Source of the DNA: an uncultured Lactobacillus sp.
GTDB lineage: Bacteria; Bacillota; Bacilli; Lactobacillales; Lactobacillaceae
Reading direction: 5' to 3'
Assembly: GCA_905204935.1 (NCBI GenBank)
Contig: CAJLBJ010000014.1
Coordinates: 1-52,428, forward strand
Length of the DNA: 52,428 bases
Within the stretch, counting starts at the first letter, position 1. Each line of letters opens with the position of its first letter. The translations under genes were made by a program, and so were the position numbers. A model generated the notes under the pieces. That model was not told the DNA's origin. It made no database searches and saw only the letters and a program-made list of their open reading frames with translations. Shown in pieces: positions 16,114 to 23,823 of this stretch.

Positions 16114-16494
16114 ATGAATATTTTAGATTATCTTGATTATCAAACTCTTTTATTAACCGCTGATAAAGTTCACTTAAAAATTGAAGTCACACCTCGTTTA
16201 TATCAACCTTTTGGCGTCTTACATGGTGGTATCAACGGCTTGTTAATCGAAACAGCTTGTTCTTTAGGGGCGATGCAAAATGTCTTATCCGGTGAAGTTG
16301 CGGTCGGACTTGACTTACAAGTTAGTCATCTTAAAGCCGTCACAACTGGTAGCTTAGAAATCATCGCCACACCTGATAAAATTGGCAAAACCTTGCAAGT
16401 CTGGCAAGCTAGCATTTATCAAGGAACAACTAAGACAGCAGTCGGTCGTTGTAGCCTACTTAATACTAAAATAAAAAAAGCTGAAAATCCATAA
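16114..16494 (+). CDS. menI: Hotdog-fold thioesterase, probable DHNA-CoA thioesterase
   Basis: A 126-residue PaaI/4HBT-type protein. FGVLHGGINGLLIETACSLGAM contains the HGG and the catalytic acidic residue of the family, and VAVGLDLQVSHLKAV and KTAVGRCSLL follow the usual pattern. It has a good RBS (AAGAAGGATG) before ATG 16114. It is divergent from the men operon, which lacks any other enzyme to release DHNA from CoA, so MenI (DHNA-CoA hydrolase) is the natural reading. A general acyl-CoA thioesterase is the alternative. Confidence 0.8.
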   Translation: MNILDYLDYQTLLLTADKVHLKIEVTPRLYQPFGVLHGGINGLLIETACSLGAMQNVLSGEVAVGLDLQVSHLKAVTTGSLEIIATPDKIGKTLQVWQASIYQGTTKTAVGRCSLLNTKIKKAENP

Positions 16495-16801
16495 ACATGT
16501 CATAAAGCAATTAAACAAAAAAGCCTATGCAAGCTAGCTTTTATCACTAATTAAAATCCTTGAATCGACTACTTTTTAAAGCAGCAGATAAACTAAATTA
16601 CACAGCATCCAAAAATTGGCTTAACTTTAAATGAAATCTCGTAGCTGAATCTGATGTCATTGATCGTTTACTTTCAATTTCTGCTAAATTCAAGGTATCT
16701 CATGAATGCTCTCAAAAACTACTTTGACCTTATCACACAAAATAATCAGAAATATTTTTCCACTTGCTTTATGAAAGTCCCAATAAAACTTCATGCCATT
16801 A
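16495..16801. other. Intergenic region with no convincing gene
   Basis: About 300 bp of AT-rich DNA between menI and a conserved terminator repeat. A weak hairpin near 16519-16545 (AAAAAGC...GCTTTT) may end menI transcription. A short open frame at 16654-16863 has no RBS, runs through the downstream terminator and looks like chance or decayed DNA. Confidence 0.5.
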
Positions 16802-16859
16802 AAAAAGCCCTCCTTACTGAAAAAACAGTAAAGAGAGCTTCAAAATCAAAATTAATAAC
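16802..16859 (-). repeat. Repeat A1: extended terminator repeat
   Basis: A hairpin with arms CCTTACTG/CAGTAAAG framed by AAAAAGCCCTC and GAGAGCTTC, then a conserved AT-rich tail to TTAATAAC. A copy of about 85% identity lies at 49362-49418, and weaker similarity extends about 30 bp further in both. On the minus strand each would act as a terminator (stem then T5) for the gene upstream: the 570-aa membrane protein here, nagR there. Confidence 0.7.
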
Positions 16860-16909
16860 CTAAGTTTTTAGTGACTCCTCCATCAGTTCACTTTGCCAAA
16901 GAGCCTTTA

Positions 16910-18622
16910 TTATTTAAGATTTTCATTAACAAATTGTGAAACATTGCCGACACTTTGATTAGCTACAATATTAGCCTTGAACTTAACTTGGTCACCGCTA
17001 CGTAACAAGTTTGCCTTGCTAAAATCGTTAGTGTCAACTGAATAGACAATTGGACTATTTTGTAAGGTGAACATCACGGCGTTTTTGTTAGAAACAATGG
17101 CCACTCGATCAACAATTCCACTAATATTTTTGGCTTTGGATGCTTGCGTATTCATCACTTTAGCTCCACTATTAACCAAAGCTTGTCTAAAGTTATCTAA
17201 AGCACTGATTGGTGTGCTTCCCGTACCATAGATAGATTGATCTTGGGCATCTAAATAATAGTATCCTCGAATTGCGCTAGTCTTATCTAAAATCGTCATC
17301 ACCCAAGTTGGCCGCCCATCGACGTTATATAAAATCGGCATATTAGCGGTCCATTGTTGGGCTTTATAATTTTGGTTAGCATTTTCTTTAGCCCCCGAAC
17401 TATCCATGATGCCACTTGCTTCATAATAAATCAACTCACCTGTCCGTGCATTAATCATTGAATAGCCTAATGCTGAATCAGCCTTTGTATTTGGATTAGT
17501 GAAATCCGTAAAGTAACTAATAGTTCCATCAGCATTAAAGATTGAAGTTACACCATCTTCAGGTCCATTATTAGTTGGATTTTCCAAATCAGTCTTACCA
17601 AAATATTGATTCCAAAAACCATGTTTATAACTACCATAATTTTGGTTCATTTCATTGGCAACATCTGACGTGATCCCTTCATCGACAAATTTTGGCAAAT
17701 TGCTAAGCTTGTAAGTTTGCGTTTTCCCCGTTTGTGCGTTCATCACAATAACCCGCAATTTTTGATAATTGATGCGATGACTCAAAAATTCTGATTGATA
17801 GACCGTTTCAACCCAATAAGGTGTTCCATTATTATCAATTTCTAATTGGGCACCACCATCGCCTAATTTCAAATATTGTGGATTATGGCGGTATAATTGG
17901 CGTTCGGTATCTAAATTAAAATAAGCACTTGTCGTATATTTATAAGGTTTTTTGATAAATTTAGGTGTTGCATTTTGACTGGTTGCATCAATCATAAAAT
18001 AACCTGGAATTTCTTTAGCTTTTAGCATCGCAATGAAGCCTTGATATTCAACTGGTACGATATAAACCGGCTTTCCTTGATAAAATTGCGCCTGTACCGT
18101 CCCTGCAATTTTAAAATATTGACTATTTGGCAGATCAGAAATTGCCTTGCGCACACGATTTAACACTGTTTTGGGTGCTAATGCGATTGGTGTTTGACCA
18201 CGCTTAAAGGTTGGAGCTTGTTTTGAGCTCACCTTTTTTAAATCAAGCGAATTATAAGTTGGTTTAACCGAAAAATATGAATGGATCTCGCCTCCCATGG
18301 CAATCACAAAAACAAGCACAATTAGGCTTAAAGCTAATTTCCCAGCTTTAAAATTAGTCTGTTGCAAGCTGCGAACCTGAATTAAGCTGGCTAAGATAAA
18401 ATAAATCCCACCAAAAAACGCATTTCCCAACAGAATCGATAAAAGATTACGTGATGGTAACATGAAATATACATATACAAATATCCCTAGTAATTCAAGT
18501 ACCAATAAACTTAATAATAGGGCCACTTTACTTGTTTTACCGGCCGTAAAAAGCAACATTAATAACACAATTAAGATTGCTAAAGCTCCATAACTTAATG
18601 TCACAATTAACATAAATTTCAT
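16910..18622 (-). CDS. Large membrane-anchored protein with extracytoplasmic domain, unknown function
   Basis: A 570-residue protein. The N-terminal 115 residues contain four hydrophobic helices (AILIVLLMLLF, LLLSLLVLELLGIFVYVYF, ILLGNAFFGGIYFILASL and LALSLIVLVFVIAMGG). The remaining 450 residues look soluble and extracytoplasmic, with repeated strands of the type YFMIDA, YSMINARTGELIYYEASG and YYYLDAQDQSIYG, which recall PepSY-like beta repeats. I cannot name the family with confidence. It is monocistronic, between the rplJL operon terminator and the A1 repeat. A cell-envelope role is an inference from topology only. Confidence 0.75.
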   Translation of the reverse strand: MKFMLIVTLSYGALAILIVLLMLLFTAGKTSKVALLLSLLVLELLGIFVYVYFMLPSRNLLSILLGNAFFGGIYFILASLIQVRSLQQTNFKAGKLALSLIVLVFVIAMGGEIHSYFSVKPTYNSLDLKKVSSKQAPTFKRGQTPIALAPKTVLNRVRKAISDLPNSQYFKIAGTVQAQFYQGKPVYIVPVEYQGFIAMLKAKEIPGYFMIDATSQNATPKFIKKPYKYTTSAYFNLDTERQLYRHNPQYLKLGDGGAQLEIDNNGTPYWVETVYQSEFLSHRINYQKLRVIVMNAQTGKTQTYKLSNLPKFVDEGITSDVANEMNQNYGSYKHGFWNQYFGKTDLENPTNNGPEDGVTSIFNADGTISYFTDFTNPNTKADSALGYSMINARTGELIYYEASGIMDSSGAKENANQNYKAQQWTANMPILYNVDGRPTWVMTILDKTSAIRGYYYLDAQDQSIYGTGSTPISALDNFRQALVNSGAKVMNTQASKAKNISGIVDRVAIVSNKNAVMFTLQNSPIVYSVDTNDFSKANLLRSGDQVKFKANIVANQSVGNVSQFVNENLK

Positions 18623-18746
18623 CCTTTTTTAATTTTTGATGTAATTGTAATCATTTTGATTTAGATTGTCAATTAATAAAAGATATTAATCGCTAAATCA
18701 ACTAACTACTGAGTCCATACTAGCTTTTAAATTATTTTCATAAAAA

Positions 18747-18776
18747 AACACCGTGTAGCTTGAACTACACGGTGTT
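18747..18776 (-). terminator. Terminator of the rplJL operon
   Basis: ACACCGTGTAG pairs perfectly with CTACACGGTGT around CTTGAA, flanked by A7 and TTTT. It is a strong, likely bidirectional intrinsic terminator, 20 bases past rplL. Confidence 0.9.
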
Positions 18777-18797
18777 TTAAAAGCTTCTAAAGCAAGA

Positions 18798-19163
18798 TTA
18801 TTTAAGAGTAACCTTTGCGCCAACTTCTTCAAGTTTAGCTTGGATTTCTTCTGCTTCTTCTTTAGATACGCCTTCTTTAACAACAGAAGGAGCGCCATCA
18901 ACCAATGCCTTAGCATCTTTCAAGCCAAGACCTGTGATATCCTTAACAACTTTGATAACTTTAACTTTACCAGCACCTGGATCTGTTAATTCAACGTCAA
19001 ATTCTGTCTTTTCTGCAGCTGCATCGCCACCAGCAGCAGCAACTGCAACAGGTGCAGCAGCGGAAACGCCGAATTCTTCTTCAATAGCTTTTACTAAGTC
19101 GTTTAATTCAAGAATAGTTGCTTCTTTTAAGTCAGCAATGATTTTTTCTGTATCTAATGCCAT
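18798..19163 (-). CDS. rplL: Ribosomal protein L7/L12
   Basis: A 121-residue stalk protein. The N-terminal dimerisation region is [32 protein letters not shown]. An Ala-rich hinge ([15 protein letters not shown]) follows, and then the C-terminal factor-binding domain [28 protein letters not shown]...[10 protein letters not shown]. The start ATG 19163 has GGAGG 7-8 bases upstream. It is co-transcribed with rplJ (63-base gap). Its complex with L10 recruits translational GTPases. Confidence 0.97.
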   Translation of the reverse strand: MALDTEKIIADLKEATILELNDLVKAIEEEFGVSAAAPVAVAAAGGDAAAEKTEFDVELTDPGAGKVKVIKVVKDITGLGLKDAKALVDGAPSVVKEGVSKEEAEEIQAKLEEVGAKVTLK

Positions 19164-19226
19164 TTTAAAATCCTCCAATTTTTAAATAAGTTTTATTAAT
19201 TAATTTAGGGTAACTATGCAACTAAA

Positions 19227-19733
19227 TTAAGCTGCATCGCCGTCTTCTTTGCTGTCAGCAACTGCGTTAACAGCATATGCGAAGTTGCGAACTGGTGCTT
19301 GCAATACGGAAAGCAACATGGAAAGCATACCTTCGCGGTTTGGTAATTTTGCAAGAGCGTTGACTTCTTCCAAGGAAACAACCTTGCCTTCGATCATACC
19401 ACCCTTGATTTGCAATGCTTCGTGATCTTCAGCAAATTTAGCTAAGATACGAGCTGGTGCTGTAGCATCTTCACTACCAAAAGCAACTGCTGTAGGGCCT
19501 GTGAATACTTCATCTAAGCCTTCGTAACCAGCTTTATCAGCAGCACGTCTCAAGTAAGAGTTCTTGATAACACGCATTTCGATACCTGCTTCACGCAATT
19601 CCTTACGTAAATTAGTTACTTCTTCTACAGTCAAACCACGGTAATCGGCAACTACAACTGATGAAGCCGCATTGAATTTTTCAACAAGTTCTTCAACAAT
19701 CGCAGCCTTCTTTGCGATAATTTTTTCACTCAT
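19227..19733 (-). CDS. rplJ: Ribosomal protein L10
   Basis: A 168-residue L10. It has the N-terminal rRNA-binding domain ([45 protein letters not shown]) and a C-terminal helix that carries L7/L12 dimers. I take ATG 19733 (SEKIIAKK), with AGGAGG 8 bases upstream; a GTG three codons earlier overlaps the RBS. An L10 leader with an attenuator hairpin precedes the gene, so expression is controlled by the L10-(L12)4 complex. Confidence 0.97.
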   Translation of the reverse strand: MSEKIIAKKAAIVEELVEKFNAASSVVVADYRGLTVEEVTNLRKELREAGIEMRVIKNSYLRRAADKAGYEGLDEVFTGPTAVAFGSEDATAPARILAKFAEDHEALQIKGGMIEGKVVSLEEVNALAKLPNREGMLSMLLSVLQAPVRNFAYAVNAVADSKEDGDAA

Positions 19734-19773
19734 TTGATTCACCTCCTAGTCGTTGTGCCAGAGTTTTTTAAAT

Positions 19774-19878
19774 AAAAAAAACCCTATGTCCACCAAGACA
19801 CAGAGAGAGAATTAGTATCAATACTCCTCGGCAGGATATTAAGGCGATGTGCCACCTGAGTCTTAGGTAGAATCATAT
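19774..19878 (-). promoter_or_regulatory. Ribosomal protein L10 leader with attenuator
   Basis: The minus-strand leader contains the conserved L10 leader signature (AGGTGGCACATCGCCTTAAT, then TCCTGCCGAGGAG). It ends in a terminator hairpin in which CTCTGTGTC pairs with GACATAGGG (two G-U) followed by T8 (19774-19805). Binding of L10-L12 to the upstream kink is known to favour the terminator and so shut off rplJL. Confidence 0.88.
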
Positions 19879-19946
19879 AAAAAATTGACCTTTATTAATT
19901 TAACACATAAATCAATAAAGGTCAACTACTTTTTTAAAATTTAATT

Positions 19947-20639
19947 TTAAAGAGCGTTTGTATCAACAGTTACGCTAGGGCCAAATGTTGATGCCAAGGA
20001 AACATGTTTCATGTATGTTCCTTTAACTGCAGCAGGACGAGCCTTTGCAATTACATCGTAAACTGTTTGGAAGTTACCTAAGATAGCTTCTTGTGTAAAT
20101 GATACTTTACCAAGTGGCACATGAACGTTACCGTTACGATCTGTACGGTAAGTTACCTTACCAGCTTTAGAATCGGAAACAGCTTTTGTTACGTCCATTG
20201 TAACTGTACCAGTCTTAGGGTTAGGCATTAAGCCTTTAGGTCCAAGAACACGACCTAAACGACCAACTTGAGCCATCATATCTGGTGTTGCAATCGCAAC
20301 ATCAAAGTCAAGCCAGCCATCTTGAATGCGTTGTACTAAGTCATCGTCACCGACAACATCTGCACCAGCTTCTAAAGCTTCTTTAGCCTTAGGACCCTTT
20401 GCAAATACAACAACTGTTTGATCTTTACCTGTACCGTTTGGTAAAACAACAGCACCACGTAATTGTTGATCAGCTTGTTTTGTATCAACGTTTAAGTTGA
20501 ATGCTACTTCGATTGTTGCATCAAAGTTAGCAAAGTCGATTTCTTTAACTAAAGCAATAGCTTCGTTTGCTGTGTATGCCTTGCCTGCTTCGACTTTTTT
20601 AGCAGCTTCTAAATATTTCTTGCTTTTCTTTTTAGCCAT
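19947..20639 (-). CDS. rplA: Ribosomal protein L1
   Basis: A 230-residue L1 starting [17 protein letters not shown] at ATG 20639 with GGAGG upstream. Conserved blocks are [40 protein letters not shown] and [10 protein letters not shown]. It binds the L1 stalk of 23S rRNA and represses its own mRNA. It is downstream of rplK by 103 bases, and that gap carries a structured candidate L1 site (20649-20688). Confidence 0.97.
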   Translation of the reverse strand: MAKKKSKKYLEAAKKVEAGKAYTANEAIALVKEIDFANFDATIEVAFNLNVDTKQADQQLRGAVVLPNGTGKDQTVVVFAKGPKAKEALEAGADVVGDDDLVQRIQDGWLDFDVAIATPDMMAQVGRLGRVLGPKGLMPNPKTGTVTMDVTKAVSDSKAGKVTYRTDRNGNVHVPLGKVSFTQEAILGNFQTVYDVIAKARPAAVKGTYMKHVSLASTFGPSVTVDTNAL

Positions 20640-20648
20640 TAGTGAATT

Positions 20649-20688
20649 TCCTCCTTGCAATATGTGGTCTATCGGATATACCTCCCAC
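20649..20688 (-). promoter_or_regulatory. Candidate L1-binding mRNA site before rplA
   Basis: The minus strand reads GTGGGAGGT, then ATATCCGATAGACCACA. The GTGG/CCAC stem encloses an asymmetric loop with GA opposite GATAGA. The rplK leader contains the same building blocks (GTGGGAGGT, ATCCGTA, CCACA). L1 autoregulation is established in bacteria; this exact site is my inference. Confidence 0.5.
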
Positions 20689-20742
20689 TTGACACATTTA
20701 TTTTCATAAAGTGTCCGTCTGAGAAGCATGGCCGTAGAAAGA

Positions 20743-21168
20743 TTAGTCTTCTACAACAAAGCCCATGCTTCGTGCAGTACCTTCAATCATGCGCATAGCA
20801 GCTTCAACGTCTGCAGCGTTTAGATCTTGCATCTTTGTTTCGGCGATTTCTTTAACTTGTGCTTTTGTAACTGTAGCAACTTTGTTTGTGTTTGGTTCGC
20901 CGGAACCTTTTTCTACACCAGCAGCTTTCTTAAGTAAAACTGCAGCAGGTGGTGTCTTTGTAACGAAGTCGAAAGTACGATCTTCGTAAACAGAGATCAC
21001 AACAGGAATAATCATACCAGCTTGGTCAGCCGTACGAGCGTTAAATTCCTTTGTGAAGCCCATGATATTGATACCTGCTTGACCTAAAGCAGGACCAACT
21101 GGTGGCGCTGGAGTCGCCTTGCCAGCAGGAATTTGTAATTTAACAACGTTGATTACGTTTTTTGCCAC
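20743..21168 (-). CDS. rplK: Ribosomal protein L11
   Basis: A 141-residue L11. The start is a GTG ([20 protein letters not shown]) with AAGGAGG about 8 bases upstream; the longer upstream frame has no support. It shows [19 protein letters not shown], the C-terminal rRNA-binding region ([14 protein letters not shown]) and the end [16 protein letters not shown]. It forms the GTPase-associated centre with 23S rRNA and heads the rplK-rplA transcript. Confidence 0.97.
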   Translation of the reverse strand: MAKNVINVVKLQIPAGKATPAPPVGPALGQAGINIMGFTKEFNARTADQAGMIIPVVISVYEDRTFDFVTKTPPAAVLLKKAAGVEKGSGEPNTNKVATVTKAQVKEIAETKMQDLNAADVEAAMRMIEGTARSMGFVVED

Positions 21169-21189
21169 GGTAAAAACCTCCTTAGTTCC

Positions 21190-21230
21190 GTGTGTGGTAC
21201 GGATGGTCAGCAAAATTTGACCTCCCACGA
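21190..21230 (-). promoter_or_regulatory. Candidate L1-binding mRNA site before rplK
   Basis: A minus-strand hairpin. GTGG pairs with CCAC, and GGTCA pairs with TGACC around AATTTTGC, with an internal loop GA opposite ATCCGTA. It resembles the structure before rplA and lies between the rplK promoter and RBS, where L1 feedback would act. The function is inferred. Confidence 0.5.
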
Positions 21231-21255
21231 TGTATACAGTTAAGCATACTCGTAT

Positions 21256-21284
21256 AATATAGCACGCTTATTTAGCAAATGCAA
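21256..21284 (-). promoter_or_regulatory. Promoter of rplK-rplA
   Basis: On the minus strand the -35 TTGCAT (21279-21284) and -10 TATATT (21256-21261, overlapping TATTATAC) are separated by exactly 17 bp. The inferred start near 21249 gives a leader of about 80 bases. Confidence 0.8.
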
Positions 21285-21299
21285 GCATTTATAGATAAA

Positions 21300-22142
21300 T
21301 TAATTTGCGTCAAATAAAAATTTACCTATTTTCTGATCGATTTGACGATTTTCATGTAATAAGCTATGTGCAGCTTTTTTTCCTTTAATAATCATTTCTT
21401 CATAGCGTTGTTTACGTAATAAATACCGTAGTGAAGCAGCCGAATTAATTGAAACTTCCCCATCAGAATGGGTACCATTTTGCAAATCTCCCATGATATT
21501 TAAAAAATGTGTCTTAGCCGAAATGTGATCGCTGTGCTGTTTAATCTTACGATACAGAGGCGTCATCACTTTGGGCCCTTTTTTTGTCAATGGCAGGTTT
21601 TCGATTTCTTTGCTGCTTTTGCCCGTTTCATAATCATTATACGGTGCACCTAAGGAAACGACTTTAGCAACTTGCGCGACATTACTGGCACTACCATATA
21701 AACTCAAATAGCGCATCACCGTCACGCCTCCCATCGAATGAGCGACAATGTTTACTTCTTTGACACCATATTTTAAACGCAACGTAGACATTATAGTCCA
21801 AAGCCATCTAGCCTGTGTCGTCACGTTATGTGTATTATCGGTAAAAATAACTTGAATAAAGCCATCGGGTAATTTAGGATTGCCACTGACTTTGAGTTCA
21901 CCATCTTTTGTTATTCGCATCACTGCACTCTTTTGGCCCCAGCCATTTTGCTCGAAGCGATGCAACATCAAACCAAATGATGCACGATTTCCCAAGTAAC
22001 CATGAATAAATAAAGTCGGTATTTGTTTTGTGTTGACCGTTTTTTGCGCTCCATGCGGTGCACCTAACCTATGCCATAAATAACCAGCTAAAGTCAACAT
22101 AATCAAAAAAGTTGTCGCTAAATATTTCAAACCACGTTTCAT
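21300..22142 (-). CDS. DUF915-type alpha/beta hydrolase, membrane anchored
   Basis: A 280-residue protein starting MKRGLKYLATTFLIMLTLAGYLW at ATG 22142 with an AGGTGG RBS. The single N-terminal hydrophobic helix is an anchor or signal. The hydrolase domain has the oxyanion strand TLFIHGYLGNR and the nucleophile elbow VNIVAHSMGGVTVMRY (Ser), plus a likely acid/His region near the C-terminus (GDLQNGTHSDGEVSINSA). This matches the DUF915 family of Gram-positive surface hydrolases. It sits between nusG and rplK, which are usually neighbours, in the same orientation but after a terminator and before the rplK promoter. Confidence 0.85.
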   Translation of the reverse strand: MKRGLKYLATTFLIMLTLAGYLWHRLGAPHGAQKTVNTKQIPTLFIHGYLGNRASFGLMLHRFEQNGWGQKSAVMRITKDGELKVSGNPKLPDGFIQVIFTDNTHNVTTQARWLWTIMSTLRLKYGVKEVNIVAHSMGGVTVMRYLSLYGSASNVAQVAKVVSLGAPYNDYETGKSSKEIENLPLTKKGPKVMTPLYRKIKQHSDHISAKTHFLNIMGDLQNGTHSDGEVSINSAASLRYLLRKQRYEEMIIKGKKAAHSLLHENRQIDQKIGKFLFDAN

Positions 22143-22162
22143 AATTCCACCTGCTTTCACAA

Positions 22163-22200
22163 AAAAATTCCGCAAGCTTGCTTAAACAAACTCACGGAAC
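22163..22200 (-). terminator. Terminator after nusG
   Basis: On the minus strand TTCCGTGAGTTTG pairs with CAAGCTTGCGGAA (with G-U pairs), followed by T7. It begins a few bases past the nusG stop and ends just upstream of the DUF915 gene's RBS. Confidence 0.75.
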
Positions 22201-22205
22201 TCGGC

Positions 22206-22757
22206 TTAAACAAGCTTATCTACTTGATTAAAGTTCAATTCTGCAGAAGTTTCACGTCCAAACATATCAATATCGACATGTAATTTCATCTTTTCATTAT
22301 CGATGGCAGTAATCTTTCCAACTAAGCCACTAAAGGCACCATCGATGATTGTTACGCTTTCCCCAATTTCAGCGTCGAATTTTTCATGGCGACTACTCAT
22401 TCCTAATTGACGCAAAATCCCTTGGATTTCTTCATCTAATAGCGGAGCTGGTTTACTACCAGCACCATGTGAACCAACAAAACCAGTTACCCCTGGGGTA
22501 TTACGTACAACATACCATGAACGATCGGTCATCACCATTTCCACTAAAACATAACCCGGAAAAGTCTTTAAAAATTCAACTTTTTCCTTACCTGTCTTAG
22601 TAGTTTCAACTTTTTCTTCTTCAGGAACAACCACGCGGAAAATAAAGTCTTCCATCCCCATTGATTGTGCACGTGATTCAAGATTGGTCTTAACTTTATT
22701 TTCGTAACCAGCATAGGTGTGTAACACATACCATTTCTTTTCAAACGTTTCTGCCAT
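22206..22757 (-). CDS. nusG: Transcription termination/antitermination protein NusG
   Basis: A 183-residue NusG. The N-terminal NGN domain starts EKKWYVLHTYAGYENKVKTNLE and includes FPGYVLVEM and WYVVRNTPGVTGFVG. The C-terminal KOW domain is VTIIDGAFSGLVGKITAID. It binds RNA polymerase and couples transcription with translation. The gene follows secE, as in most Firmicutes. Confidence 0.97.
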   Translation of the reverse strand: MAETFEKKWYVLHTYAGYENKVKTNLESRAQSMGMEDFIFRVVVPEEEKVETTKTGKEKVEFLKTFPGYVLVEMVMTDRSWYVVRNTPGVTGFVGSHGAGSKPAPLLDEEIQGILRQLGMSSRHEKFDAEIGESVTIIDGAFSGLVGKITAIDNEKMKLHVDIDMFGRETSAELNFNQVDKLV

Positions 22758-22797
22758 CTCATTTTCTCCTTAATTCTTTTTTTAATCTATCCAAAAT

Positions 22798-22825
22798 AAA
22801 AAAACCTCGATCCCTCGAAGCTTTC
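22798..22825 (-). terminator. Terminator-like hairpin between secE and nusG
   Basis: On the minus strand CTTCGA pairs with TCGAGG around GGGA, followed by T7. Together with the hairpin at 22844-22872 it suggests that nusG has its own promoter or is attenuated relative to secE. Confidence 0.5.
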
Positions 22826-22843
22826 TTTCGCCTAAATTATAAC

Positions 22844-22872
22844 AAAAAAAGACTGGCTTGACCAGTCTGTTT
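22844..22872 (-). terminator. Terminator after secE
   Basis: AGACTGG pairs with CCAGTCT around TCAAG and is followed by T7 on the minus strand, about 10 bases past the secE stop. Confidence 0.75.
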
Positions 22873-22881
22873 CTTATCAGT

Positions 22882-23052
22882 TTACTTAGCTAAAAGTGTT
22901 AACCCTGCTTGTACCGCATAATCAACTACTGCAAAGAATACTGCAAAAGCGATTGTCATCAAGACAACGGTTGATGTATCGCGTTTGGTTTCTTTACCAG
23001 TCAACCAAGTTGTGTCCTTCATCGTTTGGACAACACTCTTGAAAAATTTCAT
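22882..23052 (-). CDS. secE: Preprotein translocase subunit SecE
   Basis: A short 56-residue gene. It starts MKFFKSVVQTMKDTTWLTGKE at ATG 23050-23052, with GGAGAAG upstream. The conserved amphipathic W-P/T-region (TWLTGKETKRDT) is followed by one membrane helix (STVVLMTIAFAVFFAVVDYAV) and a short tail ending LLAK. This is the single-spanning SecE of Gram-positives, part of the SecYEG channel. Its place between rpmG and nusG is the standard one. Confidence 0.95.
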   Translation of the reverse strand: MKFFKSVVQTMKDTTWLTGKETKRDTSTVVLMTIAFAVFFAVVDYAVQAGLTLLAK

Positions 23053-23082
23053 TTGCTCTTCTCCTTTTTACGATCCGTTTGC

Positions 23083-23235
23083 TTATTTCGTTTCACGATG
23101 TAGCGTGTGTGTACCACAATACTTACAAAACTTCTTAACTTCTAAACGTTGCACACGATTATGATTTTCTGTAATCGTGTAATTCCGCGAGCCGCATTCC
23201 GAGCACGCTAAAGCGATTTTTTTCTTTGCTCCCAT
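23083..23235 (-). CDS. rpmG: Ribosomal protein L33
   Basis: A 50-residue L33 starting [20 protein letters not shown] at ATG 23235 with AGGAG upstream. Two CxxC pairs (CSEC and CKYC) show the zinc-binding C+ form. The end is [11 protein letters not shown]. It is 31 bases upstream of secE. In Bacillus a sigH gene lies between yacP and rpmG; here only a 64-base gap remains. Confidence 0.95.
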   Translation of the reverse strand: MGAKKKIALACSECGSRNYTITENHNRVQRLEVKKFCKYCGTHTLHRETK

Positions 23236-23299
23236 TTTGTAGCTCTCCTTACATTTAATCATTATATACTCTATCACGCTAGCCTTCAACTTGTCAAAT

Positions 23300-23821
23300 T
23301 CACTTAGACAAATGATCACGTAAACGTGCTAGCCGATCTAATTGTTGTTCACTCCATGGACTGCGTCGTACCGAAGCTTCATCTTGATATTTGCGCGTTG
23401 CCACATGCACTTCTTTTTTAGCTTGTTTAATATCTTGATACAATTCCCAAGCAGGTTTGCGCATCGCTCCTTTTGAAAAGACAACCCATTGTTCCGCTTG
23501 ATCGCTAGTGGCAACTGTGACTTGGACTAGGGGACTTTGAAGTTTAACAGCTAGCATTTCAATATAAGTATCGGCCGTTTGTCCTTCATCTGTCCAAACA
23601 ACTTCTAATTCATATTGGCGATAGCTTTTTGAAAGTCCTGGCACAAACATCGCATCAAAAACGACGATAATTTCATAATTGGTTTGGCGCTTATAATTAG
23701 ATAAAATACGTAACAATTCATCACGTGCATCCCCTAATAGATCGGCTTTTTTTAATTTTTCGAGTTGTGGCCAATTTCCGATCATATTATATGCATCTAC
23801 AATTAAAATATTTTTACGCAT
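23300..23821 (-). CDS. yacP: NYN domain ribonuclease, YacP/Rae1 type
   Basis: A 173-residue protein with the NYN (PIN-like) start [16 protein letters not shown]. The acidic residues are in [10 protein letters not shown] and [14 protein letters not shown], and [18 protein letters not shown] follows. The family includes Rae1, which cleaves mRNA in the ribosomal A site. It starts 2 bases after the rlmB stop, within a mrnC-rlmB-yacP cluster of RNA-processing genes. Confidence 0.9.
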   Translation of the reverse strand: MRKNILIVDAYNMIGNWPQLEKLKKADLLGDARDELLRILSNYKRQTNYEIIVVFDAMFVPGLSKSYRQYELEVVWTDEGQTADTYIEMLAVKLQSPLVQVTVATSDQAEQWVVFSKGAMRKPAWELYQDIKQAKKEVHVATRKYQDEASVRRSPWSEQQLDRLARLRDHLSK

Positions 23822-23823
23822 CG

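Noticed and set aside
16654..16863. Plus-strand open frame of 69 codons downstream of menI
   Set aside because: It has no RBS and no recognisable domain, and it reads through the A1 terminator repeat; most likely chance.
18698..18916. Minus-strand frame covering the rplL terminator
   Set aside because: It overlaps rplL in another frame and contains the terminator hairpin, with no homology.
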